From contig JBQTIA010000014.1 of assembly GCA_052388455.1 (NCBI GenBank), forward strand, positions 1-40,112: a stretch of DNA of 40,112 bases, in the 5' to 3' direction. Position numbers and translations under genes: made by a program. The DNA is from CAZSNH01 sp052388455. Its GTDB lineage: Bacteria > Pseudomonadota > Alphaproteobacteria > Rhizobiales > Hyphomicrobiaceae. Below are positions 16,422 to 27,864 of this stretch, in pieces (position 1 is the first letter of the stretch; each line of letters opens with the position of its first letter). The notes below the pieces were generated by a model. That model did no database searches. It saw only the letters and a program-made list of their open reading frames with translations, and was not told where the DNA came from.

Positions 16422-17603
16422 TTACCGCTTGCCCCTCAGCCGGTCGGCAAGTGCCATCAGCCGGCTGCTCTGCCGCGCTCGGTTCTTGGCGTGGATGAGG
16501 GTCGCGTGCGCCTTGCCGCGCCAGGTGAGCCCTGCAACCAGATCGACGAGCGGATCGGGTTCGATGCCGAAACCCCGTTTGAAGGCGTAGTCACCGATCC
16601 CCATGTCGAAAGTCCGGATACCGTGCGCCAGGAAATGCCGCATGGCCTCGGCCACGACGAGGCGGCCCGGCGAGAGATGGTGCCAGCGCTCGCCGCCGTT
16701 GGAGATGCGCAGCAGCGTGAACGCCCCGGCGTGGGTCAGGCCGAGCAGCACGGCGACCGTGTCCCGCTCGGTTTCGAGCGTGAAGATGTGCGCGGAACCC
16801 TCCGCCACACCGTCTCGGAGCACGCGCTCGTAGACGTGCGAGTATTCGGGTTTGTCGAGCGCATACTCACCGCCCGCCGCGTGTCGCCGCGCGCCCTGCT
16901 GCGTTTCGAGCGTCGCATAGGCGCGCGCCACCTCATGCGGTGTTTCTGCCCGCCGGAAGCTCCACGCCCCTTCCTTGTCCAGCAGCCGGTAGCAGCGCTC
17001 GACCTCCTTGCGGTACTTCTTGCCGCGCGAGCGGAGGAAGTCTTCGAGCGAGGTCTCGATGGCCAGGCGGTTGGCGGCATGGCGCGAAGGCATCTCGTGT
17101 CCAGCGGCGAGCAGCGGGTTGGGCCGGCCGCCCAGCAGCGTGGGCATCGATGACAGCCGCACGAGATCGATGCCGTCGAGGGCCGCGGCAATGGCGGTCC
17201 ACATCCGCACACCATCGCTCGCCTCGGTCGGCGCCGCCGGACCGAGCAGTGGAGCGCCATAATCCGAGACGCCGAAATCGGGAAAGCCGGCGATGGTTGT
17301 CCCGCCGTCCCTTGTGACGATCAGCGGCAGCAGCAGCGCGAGGCGTCCGCTTTCGGCCTCCGTCACCCGCACGGCGAGTGGCCCCGCGCCATGGGCCGGC
17401 GCCAACTCGTCATAGACCGCCCGCAGCCAGTGCGGCGTTTGAAAAGGAGTTTCAGCCGCGTCGAACTCCGCCAGTGCGGCGATGATTGCGTCCGCCGTGT
17501 CTAGCCGTGTCGCGCGATAAGCCGTCATGGTCGGTCGCGCCGCTGCAATACGGCTGTCGAGTGCCGGATGGGGCCTGATCAAAGCGGCTTGCGAGCCGAT
17601 CAC
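16422..17603 (-). CDS. GNAT-like (FemAB/BioF2-type) acyltransferase family protein
   Basis: The 393-residue protein resembles the CelD/BcsL-like or BioF2 (Acetyltransf_6) acyltransferases. EDFLRSRGKKYRKEVERCYRLLDKEG is the typical basic helix near the middle, and the C-terminal GNAT fold includes FTLETERDTVAVLLGLTHAGAFTLLRISNGGERWHHLSPGRLVVAEAMRHFLAHGIRTFDMGIGDY-like sequence (about 255-345). Such proteins transfer acyl or aminoacyl groups to sugars, peptides or polymers; the substrate here is unknown. A GTG at 17603 overlaps the stop of the upstream cupin gene as GTGA. An ATG at 17528 (MTAYRATRLD) is the other possible start. The coupling suggests that both proteins act on one product. Confidence 0.75.
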   Translation of the reverse strand: MIGSQAALIRPHPALDSRIAAARPTMTAYRATRLDTADAIIAALAEFDAAETPFQTPHWLRAVYDELAPAHGAGPLAVRVTEAESGRLALLLPLIVTRDGGTTIAGFPDFGVSDYGAPLLGPAAPTEASDGVRMWTAIAAALDGIDLVRLSSMPTLLGGRPNPLLAAGHEMPSRHAANRLAIETSLEDFLRSRGKKYRKEVERCYRLLDKEGAWSFRRAETPHEVARAYATLETQQGARRHAAGGEYALDKPEYSHVYERVLRDGVAEGSAHIFTLETERDTVAVLLGLTHAGAFTLLRISNGGERWHHLSPGRLVVAEAMRHFLAHGIRTFDMGIGDYAFKRGFGIEPDPLVDLVAGLTWRGKAHATLIHAKNRARQSSRLMALADRLRGKR

Positions 17604-18553
17604 TCGGCCGCCTCCGCCACATCGATCACGCGGCCGGGCTGGGTCTTGTCGAGGCGGAACTCGATCGGCCGGCGCGCCTTGCGGGCCTTCTTGAGCAGCC
17701 CCGAGCGCTTGACGCCGGCTTGAAGGGCCGCCTTGGCCCAGAAGCCGGGTCCCGACGTTTCGAGGCTGCGCGGCGTGACGCCGAGCTTGTGGCGCAGAAT
17801 GCCGTTGGCCATGTTGATCATCTGGCGGCGGCGGATCGCTTCCGTCCAGTATTCCATCGTCATCGAGACGTTGAGGCAGTCGAGATTCTCGACCCGGTGC
17901 GGCGCGTTGAGCGGCCAGTGCAGCATTTCGCCGCCGGCGATTTCAAACACCTTGGCGCTCTGATCGAACGCCGGCTCGTAGCGCATATCCACTTCCACCT
18001 CGAACAGCGCGATGTTCTCGAGTTGCTCCGGCGTCAGGAACGGCGCCGTGTTCGGATAGACGTAGACGCGCTTCTTGCCGTGCAGCTGCCACAGCGACTG
18101 GCCGGGCAGATCGCAGTGATAGTAGACCTGCGCGTTCGGCGACGAAATGAGGATGCCCGACGTGTGGTCGAACGTGTCGTAGCCCGGCACGCGCATGCCG
18201 ATCTCGTCGAAGATGTCATTCAGCAGCCGGCCATAGGGCTCCGCGACGTGCGCGACGTTGCGAAGGTTGAGCCACATGCGGCCCTTCTGAATGGCGTCGA
18301 TCACCTGCCGTCCGGGCAAGCCGCCGATGTCGCCCTCGCGCCAGAGCCGGCGCGGCGAGCCCTGCGGTCCCATTTCAACCAGCGCATAGTGCGCGCGCGG
18401 GTAGCCGTCGATCAGCTCGGCCAGCGCCTCGAAAGAGAACAGCGGATGCTGGTGCAGCCGGTGTTGCAGGCAAACGGGCTCGGCCAGCCACTGCGCCGCG
18501 TGCTCGCGCCTCCAGTTGGTGAAGATCGGGTTCAGCGGAACGGCATCCGGCAT
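17600..18553 (-). CDS. Cupin/JmjC-like Fe(II)-dependent oxygenase family protein
   Basis: The 317-residue protein has a JmjC/cupin-like core. VYYHCDLPGQSLWQLHGKKRVYVYP holds an H-x-D metal pair (His146, Asp148) and Lys160 at the place where such enzymes bind 2-oxoglutarate. GGEMLHWPLNAPHRVEN holds the distal His219. These residues suit a 2-oxoglutarate/Fe(II) hydroxylase, but substrate and activity are unknown. The basic C-terminal region (about 265-310) is outside the core. It is followed by the GNAT-like gene with a 4-base overlap, so the two probably form an operon of peptide or small-molecule modification enzymes. Confidence 0.7.
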   Translation of the reverse strand: MPDAVPLNPIFTNWRREHAAQWLAEPVCLQHRLHQHPLFSFEALAELIDGYPRAHYALVEMGPQGSPRRLWREGDIGGLPGRQVIDAIQKGRMWLNLRNVAHVAEPYGRLLNDIFDEIGMRVPGYDTFDHTSGILISSPNAQVYYHCDLPGQSLWQLHGKKRVYVYPNTAPFLTPEQLENIALFEVEVDMRYEPAFDQSAKVFEIAGGEMLHWPLNAPHRVENLDCLNVSMTMEYWTEAIRRRQMINMANGILRHKLGVTPRSLETSGPGFWAKAALQAGVKRSGLLKKARKARRPIEFRLDKTQPGRVIDVAEAAE

Positions 18554-18651
18554 CGTTGTTTACGCTCACAATTAACGAGGATTTCCCGCTAAGTAAGGCC
18601 CATGCCGGGCTGCCGTCAAATCAAAGGCGCGGGATCGGTTATCATGCGGCG

Positions 18652-20979
<2,328 letters not shown>

Positions 20980-21184
20980 GTCGGGCTCCCTTGCCGTGCT
21001 TGCCGTGTGCGATCGTTCGATTTGAGAAAACAAACCAGAGACAACCCGTGCACCTGCCGGGTTCTGGGGATCGCGCTGGTTCGCGAACGGTTACCACCGG
21101 AAAGCACACTTTAACCATTGCCATTTCCGGGACAGTAACGGCTGCGCACTATTTTCGTCGGGTCTCGAACTGTGGGTTGCCGCC

Positions 21185-21508
21185 ATGCCTCAGAGCCTTG
21201 ACCTCACCCTGGTCTTCTTCGCCGCCTTCGGAGCTGCGCTCTCGCTGCAGGCAGGGATCGCTGCCTGGCGCGTCCGGACAGCGGGGTGGACCGAGGCCAC
21301 CACCGTGGAAGTGCTCGAATTCGCCGTATCGATCGGGTTCATCACATTGAGCTCGATCATCGGCCTGCTGCTCTGCCGCTCCGAGCTGTCACTCGCCGGC
21401 ACGTCGGCCCTGGGGCTCGGGCTCGTGCTGCCGCTGGTCTGGCTCACGCGGCGCTGCTTCGCGCGCCTGGAGCAGCGGAAAGCCATGCTGATCATCGGAG
21501 CGAACTGA
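21185..21508 (+). CDS. Small membrane protein of unknown function
   Basis: The 107-residue protein begins MPQSLDLTLVFFAAFGAALSLQAG and has three hydrophobic segments (about 7-25, 45-64 and 73-88) and a basic C-terminal end (TRRCFARLEQRKAM). I do not recognise a family. The ATG follows a 205-base gap after the divergent tex gene and has no strong ribosome site. It ends 11 bases before the convergent phosphoesterase gene. Coding status is likely but not certain; the regular alternation of membrane segments and loops is the main support. Confidence 0.55.
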   Translation: MPQSLDLTLVFFAAFGAALSLQAGIAAWRVRTAGWTEATTVEVLEFAVSIGFITLSSIIGLLLCRSELSLAGTSALGLGLVLPLVWLTRRCFARLEQRKAMLIIGAN

Positions 21509-21519
21509 CGATCAAGCTC

Positions 21520-22389
21520 TCACGTTTCACTGGCGGGCCGGACCGGGGGATGCCCGAACGGCCTGAGCGGCGTGGTGTAGACGGCGCGCGACGGCACGGA
21601 AACGATCTCGCGTTCGGGCCAGCGCAACGCCGAGAGCTTGCCGCCGAAGCAGCAGCCGGTGTCGAGGCAGAGCGTGTTGTTGAACCACTCGGCTTCCGGC
21701 ACCGGGGTGTGGCCGTACACGACGGCCGTCGCGCCGGCGTATTCCGCCGCCCAGTGATAGCGGATCGGCAGTCCGAACCGATCGGTCTCGCCCGATGTCT
21801 CGCCATAGAGGCAGAAGGCGCGCACCTCGCCCGAATCGTGGCCGAGCATCGGCTCTTTGATTCCGGCGTGAGCGACCGCCAGCCGCCCGCCGTCGAGCCA
21901 CACGTGCGTCGGCAGCTCTTCGAGGAAGCGCTTAACGTCGGCGTGGAACTGAGGACTCTCCGCTTCGAACTGGGCGACGGTCCGTTCGAGGCCATGGCTG
22001 AGCTTCACTTTCTGCCCGCGCAGCCAGCGGAGAAACTTGGCATCGTGATTGCCGGGCACCGCGAATGCAAAACCCGCAGCTACAAGGTCCATGACCAGTC
22101 GCAGCACGTCCGGCGACCTCGGCCCGCGATCGACGAGATCGCCCACGAACACCAGCCGCCGGCCTGCGGGCGGCGTAACCTCGACGTCCGCGCGCGATGC
22201 AGTTGCCACATGGCGGGTCGAGACCGTCCAGCCCAATACAGCCAGGAGGTCGAACAACTCATCCGCGCAGCCGTGCACGTCACCAATAACGTCGAATGGT
22301 CCGCTCACGGCTCTGCGATCCGGGCTGGCACGCGGAATTGCTTCCGCCGCCGCCTGCGCGATCCTTTCGGTTGGAGAACGAGCTGACAT
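21520..22389 (-). CDS. Metallophosphoesterase (PP2A/ApaH-PrpE-like)
   Basis: The 289-residue protein carries the calcineurin-like signature: DVIGDVHGCADE, FVGDLVDRGP, VPGNHDAKFL, VAHAGIKEPML and VYGHTPVPE, in that order. It uses two metal ions to hydrolyse phosphoesters. The closest types are serine/threonine phosphatases and diadenosine tetraphosphatases (PrpE/ApaH), and the substrate cannot be read from the sequence. The ATG at 22389 shares one base with the glcF stop (TGATG), so it is translationally coupled to the glycolate oxidase operon. The upstream extension to 22446 overlaps glcF and is not used. Confidence 0.85.
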   Translation of the reverse strand: MSARSPTERIAQAAAEAIPRASPDRRAVSGPFDVIGDVHGCADELFDLLAVLGWTVSTRHVATASRADVEVTPPAGRRLVFVGDLVDRGPRSPDVLRLVMDLVAAGFAFAVPGNHDAKFLRWLRGQKVKLSHGLERTVAQFEAESPQFHADVKRFLEELPTHVWLDGGRLAVAHAGIKEPMLGHDSGEVRAFCLYGETSGETDRFGLPIRYHWAAEYAGATAVVYGHTPVPEAEWFNNTLCLDTGCCFGGKLSALRWPEREIVSVPSRAVYTTPLRPFGHPPVRPASET

Positions 22390-23753
22390 CAGGCTTCGAT
22401 GAAATCCTCGACCACGGGCTTGGGCTTGGGCACGTCGCTCACCCACTGGTCCAGATGCTCGAGGCTGCGGGGAATGGGGCCACCGTAGGCCCAGTCGAGC
22501 AGCTCGATGGTGTGCACCACGGGAATGTCCATGCCGGCCTGGAGCTGCGTGATACAGCCGATGTTGCCGGTCGCCACTACGTCGGGCCGGGTCGCGCGGA
22601 TGTTCTTGACTTTGCGGTCGCGCAGCTCGGTCGCCAATTCGGGTTGCAGCATGTTGTAGGTGCCGGCCGACCCGCAGCAGATATGGCCTTCGGCAATATC
22701 GACCACGCTGTAGCCGGCCTGCTTCAAGAGCATCTTCGGCTCCTCCGTGATGCGCTGGCCGTGCTGCATCGAACAGGCAGAATGGTAGGCGATACGGATC
22801 GACGACCAGCGGCTCGGCGCACCGATCTTGTACTCGGCGAGGAACTCGGACACGTCTTTCGTCAGCCTGGAAATCTGCGCCGCGGGTCCGGCGTAGTCGC
22901 GTTCGTGGCGGAGCATGTGGCCGTAGTCCTTCACTACGGTCCCGCAGCCCGAGGCGTTGATGAGGATGGCGTCCACTGGACCCTTGCTAATCTCCTTAGT
23001 CCACGCATCGACATTGCGTTTGGCCTGCGCAAGCGCGTCGGCCTCGCGCCCAAGGTGCTGCACGAGCGCGCCGCAGCACCCCGCGCCGTTGGAAATCACC
23101 ACGTCGACGCCGCGTCGGGCCAGGAGCCGGATGGTGGCGTCGTTGATCGCGGGTCGCAGCACCTGCTGGGCGCAGCCGGCGAGCAGGATCACGCGGGCAC
23201 GGCGCTCGGCATTGGTGGATGCGGTGCCGGGTCCGTCGTAGCGCGGTCCGGGCGGCAGCAGCACGGGGGCCAGCTCGACCATCGCCGCCAGCTCTTTGAG
23301 GCCGAGACGGCGCAGCAGCGGCAGGAACGGCCTGCCGAGCGGCGCCATGCGCAGCGCCAGCCGGAACAGCCGTGGGTTCGGCACGACGAGGGCAAGCAGC
23401 CGCCGCATCGTACGATCTTTGAAACCGCGATGTCCCTTGTCCTCGATCTCGGCGCGCGCGATGTCGACCAGGTGCATGTAGTCGACGCCGCTCGGGCAAG
23501 TCGTCATGCAGGAGAGGCAGGACAGGCAGCGGTCGACATGGTGGCGGACCTTGTCGCTCGGCTTGCCGCCTTTTTCCAGCATGTCCTTGATCAGATAGAT
23601 GCGGCCTCGCGGACTGTCTCGTTCGTCGTTGAGGATGACGTAGGTCGAGCACACCGCCGTGCACAGCCCGCAATGCACGCAGCGTTTCAGAATGCGGTCG
23701 GCCTCGGCGATGCGCGGATCGGAGCGTTGCTGGTCGCTGAAGTTGGTTTGCAT
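22389..23753 (-). CDS. glcF: Glycolate oxidase iron-sulfur subunit
   Basis: GlcF passes electrons from the flavin subunits to the respiratory chain. The 454-residue product has two 4Fe-4S motifs, CVHCGLCTAVCSTY (about 29-42) and CLSCLSCMTTCPSGVDY (about 79-95). Two cysteine-rich CCG domains follow (GAGCCGALVQHLGRE and HICCGSAGTYNMLQPE). Length and order match GlcF of other proteobacteria. It is the third gene after glcD and glcE, with 51 bases to glcE, and its stop overlaps the phosphoesterase start. Confidence 0.93.
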   Translation of the reverse strand: MQTNFSDQQRSDPRIAEADRILKRCVHCGLCTAVCSTYVILNDERDSPRGRIYLIKDMLEKGGKPSDKVRHHVDRCLSCLSCMTTCPSGVDYMHLVDIARAEIEDKGHRGFKDRTMRRLLALVVPNPRLFRLALRMAPLGRPFLPLLRRLGLKELAAMVELAPVLLPPGPRYDGPGTASTNAERRARVILLAGCAQQVLRPAINDATIRLLARRGVDVVISNGAGCCGALVQHLGREADALAQAKRNVDAWTKEISKGPVDAILINASGCGTVVKDYGHMLRHERDYAGPAAQISRLTKDVSEFLAEYKIGAPSRWSSIRIAYHSACSMQHGQRITEEPKMLLKQAGYSVVDIAEGHICCGSAGTYNMLQPELATELRDRKVKNIRATRPDVVATGNIGCITQLQAGMDIPVVHTIELLDWAYGGPIPRSLEHLDQWVSDVPKPKPVVEDFIEA

Positions 23754-23804
23754 TGTCGGGATCGGACTCGCGGATCGGATTTGAGAGCAATCATGGTACG
23801 CGCT

Positions 23805-25025
23805 TCAGAGCGTCGCGTACATGCGCCCTGGATTGAGCAGACCGTCGGGATCGAACGCCTGTTTCAAGCCGCGCGTCAACTGATCGAGAGCCGGGTTGAG
23901 TGGCTGGAAAACGTCGACGGTATGGCGCACGGCGGCGTCGGCGCGGATGAGGGTTGCATGGCCCCCGTGCACCGCGACGGCGCGGCGGATGTCGGCGGCT
24001 CCCGCATCGGCCGAGGCCGGCGTCTCCAGCCAGATCAGCCCTCCCGACCAGTCGTAGAAGACCTCGGCCGGCATATGGCGGCGGATCATGGTCACGAGAT
24101 CGGCGGCGACCTTCGGCGTCGTCGAGATGCGCCACAGGAAGGTCTGGTTGGGCGGCATCACCGACAGGCGGCGCATCTCGCCCCAGAGCCTGAGCGAGCT
24201 TTCCAGATCAAGCACCAGCGGCTTGCCGAATTCGCGAAGGGCCTCGATCATCCGCTCTTTGCGGTAGGCGATCGATTTGGTGAAGTTCTCGATCCGCAGC
24301 GCCGTCAGCGGCTTTTTCTGCGCGGCCAGATCCTCGTGCCGGAGCCGCGACACTAGATTGGCGGTCAGGTGCATGGTGCCAGACACCTCGTAGGGCAGCC
24401 CCATGGCCGCGCACATCAGCTCGATAGCGAGATCGTCGGGCAGACCCGGATAGACGAGGGTCGCCACGTCGTCCGGAATGGGCATCACCTTGAACGTCAC
24501 CTCGGTCAGCACGGCCAGCGTGCCCCAGCTCCCGGCCAGGCCGCGCGAAACGTCGTAGCCGGTGACGTTCTTCATCACCCGTCCGCCGGACTTGAACACC
24601 TCGCCGCGGCCGCTGATCGCCTTGATGCCTATGAGATGGTCGCGTGCCGCCCCGGCGCTGATCCGCCGCGCGCCGGACAGGTTGCTCGCGAATATGGCGC
24701 CGATGGTCTGCAGGCCCGCGTGTCCGCCGAGCGCCTGCCCGAGGTCGATCGGCTCGAAACCCAGCATCTGGCCGCGTGAGGCCAGCTCCACCTCGATCTG
24801 CGAAACCGGCGTGCCGGCGCGCGCCGACATCACCAGCTCGGCGGCTTCATAAAGCGTGATGCCGCGCAGGCCCGCGGTCGACACGGCGATATTGGCCGCC
24901 ACCGGCCGGCCGACGCCGCGCTTGGTGCCGGCGCCAATCACCTCGACAGCGATGCGCTGATCTCGGAGCTGCCCGAGCATGCTCTGGAGCTCCCAGTCCG
25001 TCGCCGGTCTCAAAACATCGTGCAC
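23805..25025 (-). CDS. glcE: Glycolate oxidase FAD-binding subunit
   Basis: GlcE is the second flavin-type subunit of glycolate oxidase. The 406-residue product has the PCMH FAD-binding fold: IAVEVIGAGTKRGVGRP, then LGGHAGLQTIGAIFASNLSGARRISAGAARDHLIGIKAISGRGEVFKSGGRVMKNVTGYDVSRGLAGSWGTLAVLTE-like sequence in the first 190 residues. A shorter C-terminal domain ends DPDGLLNPGRMYATL. It lies 10 bases after glcD, and the three subunits are surely co-transcribed. Confidence 0.92.
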   Translation of the reverse strand: MHDVLRPATDWELQSMLGQLRDQRIAVEVIGAGTKRGVGRPVAANIAVSTAGLRGITLYEAAELVMSARAGTPVSQIEVELASRGQMLGFEPIDLGQALGGHAGLQTIGAIFASNLSGARRISAGAARDHLIGIKAISGRGEVFKSGGRVMKNVTGYDVSRGLAGSWGTLAVLTEVTFKVMPIPDDVATLVYPGLPDDLAIELMCAAMGLPYEVSGTMHLTANLVSRLRHEDLAAQKKPLTALRIENFTKSIAYRKERMIEALREFGKPLVLDLESSLRLWGEMRRLSVMPPNQTFLWRISTTPKVAADLVTMIRRHMPAEVFYDWSGGLIWLETPASADAGAADIRRAVAVHGGHATLIRADAAVRHTVDVFQPLNPALDQLTRGLKQAFDPDGLLNPGRMYATL

Positions 25026-25035
25026 GCCGTCACCC

Positions 25036-26508
25036 TCACGCTGCCATCGGACGGCCGAACGACACTCCGGACGAAGGGCTCGCGGCGTCGGTCAAGGGGA
25101 AGACCTTGGCTGGATTGAGCAGCCAGTCGGGATCGAACACGGACTTGATGCGCAGTTGAACGGCGAGATCAGTCGGGGTGAATTGCACCGGCATCAGGTC
25201 GCGCTTTTCGATGCCGATGCCGTGCTCGCCGGAGAGACACCCGCCGACCTCGACGCACAGCTTGAGAATTTCCGCGCCCGCCAGCTCCGCCTTCTCCGAT
25301 TGCGCGGCATCGTTGGCGTCATACATGATCAAGGGATGCAGGTTGCCGTCGCCGGCGTGGAAGATGTTGGCCACTTTCAGTCCGTACCTGGTGCAGATGG
25401 CCGAGATCTGTTCCAGCACATAGGGCAGATGGACCAGGGGTATCGTGCCGTCCATGCAGTAGTAGTCTGAGAGACGCCCGATAGCGCCGAAAGCCGACTT
25501 GCGGCCTTTCCAGATGCGGGCGGCGTGGGCGGCATCGGCGCTCATCTCCAGGCTCTGCGGATTGAGCTCGGCCGCGATTTCGGCGATGTAGGCTAGCCGG
25601 TCGTTGATCTCCTCCTCCGACCCTTCGACTTCGATGATCAGCAGCGCTTCGACGTTGGTCGGATAGCCGGCCTTGGCGAATGCTTCGCAGACTTCGATCG
25701 CCGGCTTGTCCATGAACTCGATGGCCACCGGGATGATGCCCGAGGCGATGATACGGGCGACGCAGATGCCGGCCTTGGCGGAGGATTCGAAGCCGATCAG
25801 CATCGGCCGGGCCCCTTCGGCGGCTTTGATGATGCGCACGGTCGCCTCGGTGACGATTCCGAACTGCCCTTCGGAACCGACAATCAGGGCCAGCATGTCG
25901 TAGCCTTCCGCATCGAGCGCTCCCCCGCCGATGTCGACGATGGTGCCGTCGATCAGCACCATGCGCACGCCGAGCACGTTGTTGGTCGTGACGCCGTACT
26001 TGAGGCAGTGGGCACCACCGGAGTTCATGGCGATGTTTCCGGCGAGCGTGCAGGCGAGCTGACTCGACGGGTCGGGAGCGTAGAAGAAGCCGCTCGGCGA
26101 GACCGCGTCGGAAATCGCGAGATTGGTGATGCCGGCCTCGACGCGCACAGTGCGTCCGCCATAATCGATATCGAGCACCTTGTTCATGCGCGAGACGCCG
26201 ACCACGATCGCATCCTCGGCCGGAAGCGCGCCGCCGCAGAGCGATGTGCCGGCTCCGCGGGCCACCACCTTGACGCGGTTGGCATTGCAGTAGCGCAGCA
26301 CCTTGGCCACCTCGTCGGTCGTCCGCGGCAGGACGACGGCGAGCGGCATCCGCTTGTAGGCGGTGAGCGCGTCGGTCTCATAAGCGCGCCGGCCGTCCTC
26401 GTCGGCGATCACCTGCTCGGCCCCGATCAGCGCCGTCAACTCGGCGACGATCGCGTCGCGGCGATCGACGATCTCTCTGTCGGGCGGCGGCAGGGGCACC
26501 AGTGACAT
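25036..26508 (-). CDS. glcD: Glycolate oxidase subunit GlcD (FAD-linked)
   Basis: GlcD oxidises glycolate to glyoxylate. The 490-residue product has a PCMH FAD domain (VVLPRTTDEVAKVLRYCNANRVKVVARGAGTSL, about 58-90; SSQLACTLAGNIAMNSGGAHCLKYGVT). Its C-terminal substrate domain contains NIFHAGDGNLHPLIMYD and GCLSGEHGIGIEKRDLM, the conserved metal/substrate-binding histidines of the D-lactate/glycolate oxidase family. It is the first gene of the operon. Glyoxylate from this enzyme can enter the serine cycle through SgaA, which fits the metabolic theme of the window. Confidence 0.93.
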   Translation of the reverse strand: MSLVPLPPPDREIVDRRDAIVAELTALIGAEQVIADEDGRRAYETDALTAYKRMPLAVVLPRTTDEVAKVLRYCNANRVKVVARGAGTSLCGGALPAEDAIVVGVSRMNKVLDIDYGGRTVRVEAGITNLAISDAVSPSGFFYAPDPSSQLACTLAGNIAMNSGGAHCLKYGVTTNNVLGVRMVLIDGTIVDIGGGALDAEGYDMLALIVGSEGQFGIVTEATVRIIKAAEGARPMLIGFESSAKAGICVARIIASGIIPVAIEFMDKPAIEVCEAFAKAGYPTNVEALLIIEVEGSEEEINDRLAYIAEIAAELNPQSLEMSADAAHAARIWKGRKSAFGAIGRLSDYYCMDGTIPLVHLPYVLEQISAICTRYGLKVANIFHAGDGNLHPLIMYDANDAAQSEKAELAGAEILKLCVEVGGCLSGEHGIGIEKRDLMPVQFTPTDLAVQLRIKSVFDPDWLLNPAKVFPLTDAASPSSGVSFGRPMAA

Positions 26509-26565
26509 GGGGGTCGCATTCCTTCGGTTTGGCTAGAGAACTCTACACGCGATCCCCTCGGCTTG

Positions 26566-26631
26566 CCGTGGTTAATCACGGGGTTGCGTGGGCACGGATT
26601 CCGGCGACCCTACGGCTATTTTCAATGAAAA
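26566..26631. promoter_or_regulatory. glcD / lysR divergent control region with two inverted repeats
   Basis: The 242-base divergent spacer holds CCGTG-GTTAAT-CACGG (26566-26581) and TTTTC-AAT-GAAAA (26619-26631). The second has the T-N11-A spacing typical of LysR binding sites and lies in the only AT-rich patch of the area (about 26615-26645). These are likely targets of the LysR protein encoded next door; promoter boxes are not clear. Confidence 0.4.
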
Positions 26632-26750
26632 AGAAAAAGAGTAGTCCTTACATATCATCTCGACGACACAGTGCGGTCCGGCCATGAGGATAATCAACGA
26701 AAGGGCGAAGGACCTTGCCCGAGCGCTGTAGAAGTCCAGAGGACGAAACC

Positions 26751-27746
26751 GTGACCGCCATCAGTGATTTCGACATTTTCGCACGCGTCGCCCGCACCGG
26801 CAACATGTCGGCCGCCGGCCGAGACATGGGCCTTTCGCCTGCCGTCGTCTCGAAGCGGATCAGCCTGCTCGAGGAGCGGCTCGGTGCCCGTTTGTTCCAG
26901 CGCACCACCCGCCAGCTCACACTGACGGAGACGGGCGAAGGCTACTTCAAGCGCGTCGTCGATATCCTCAGTCTCGTCGAGGAGGCGGAAGACTTCGTGA
27001 CCCGGCGCAACACGAAGGCGCGCGGCGTACTCAAGGTCACCGCGCCGACCTCTTTCAGCCGCCTGCATCTTGCGCCGCTGCTGCCTGAGTTTCTGAACCG
27101 CTTTCCGGAAATCCAGCTCGACGTCCACCTGACCGACAACTTCGTCGACATCATCCGCGACGGCTATGACGTCGCCATCCGCATCGGAGAGTTGCAGGAT
27201 TCCTCGCTCGTGGCACGCAAGCTGTCGCCCGACACCCGCGTCATCTGCGGCTCACCTGCCTATATCGCACGTAACGGCAGCCCCAAGTCTCTGGCCGATC
27301 TCGAGAATCACAACTGCCTCTCGGCCGGAGCACAGGATCTTTGGCGGCTTGAGGGCCCCGAAGGACAGCGCCAGATCCGCGTCAAAGGCAACATCCGGTC
27401 GAACTCGGCCGAGTTGATCCGCGAGGCGCTGCTGGCGGGCGTCGGCCTCGGTCTGCGCGGCACCTGGGAGATCGGCTCCGAGATCAAGAGCGGCGCATTG
27501 CAGGTCGTGCTGCCCCAGTACCGCGGCTCGACCAAGATGGCGATCTACGCGGTCTATCCGTGTCGCGACTTCATGCCGACCAAGGTCAACGCATTCATCG
27601 AATATGTCGCCGAGCACTTCGGGCTCGAACCCTATTGGGACAAGGGGTTGCAGCAGCCTGACACGGATCGCAAAGCGGGGACGCCGTCGATCCCGAAACA
27701 TCCGAAAAAGGACGTCACCAAGCGGTCGAGCGTGATGCCGGCTTGA
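26751..27746 (+). CDS. LysR-family transcriptional regulator
   Basis: The 331-residue regulator has the LysR winged helix-turn-helix (about 5-62: FARVARTGNMSAAGRDMGLSPAVVSKRISLLEERLGARLF) and a periplasmic-binding-protein-like effector domain (about 90-295). The domain resembles the CrgA/DmlR subgroup (DLTDNFVDIIRDGYDVAIRIGELQDSSLVARKL-like). A basic, proline-containing tail of about 25 residues follows. The start is GTG at 26751, supported by AGAGGA at 26738-26743; an upstream TTG at 26715 lacks this. Transcribed divergently from glcD, it is the natural candidate to control glycolate oxidase. Confidence 0.9.
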   Translation: MTAISDFDIFARVARTGNMSAAGRDMGLSPAVVSKRISLLEERLGARLFQRTTRQLTLTETGEGYFKRVVDILSLVEEAEDFVTRRNTKARGVLKVTAPTSFSRLHLAPLLPEFLNRFPEIQLDVHLTDNFVDIIRDGYDVAIRIGELQDSSLVARKLSPDTRVICGSPAYIARNGSPKSLADLENHNCLSAGAQDLWRLEGPEGQRQIRVKGNIRSNSAELIREALLAGVGLGLRGTWEIGSEIKSGALQVVLPQYRGSTKMAIYAVYPCRDFMPTKVNAFIEYVAEHFGLEPYWDKGLQQPDTDRKAGTPSIPKHPKKDVTKRSSVMPA

Positions 27747-27771
27747 TCCCGGTGTTACAGACCGACTGAAA

Positions 27772-27799
27772 TCTGGGCGAAGAATGCCGTGCGCCCAGA
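27772..27799. terminator. Hairpin between convergent lysR and BrkB-family genes
   Basis: TCTGGGCG (27772-27779) and CGCCCAGA (27792-27799) form a perfect 8-bp stem with a 12-base loop between two convergent genes. No T-run follows on either strand, so it would be a weak or factor-assisted terminator, if it is one. Confidence 0.35.
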
Positions 27800-27864
27800 G
27801 CGCGACGGGCTGCGATCGAATTGTTTGGCGGGCGGCGAGCAGGCAGGCCGGTGCACCCCGACGG

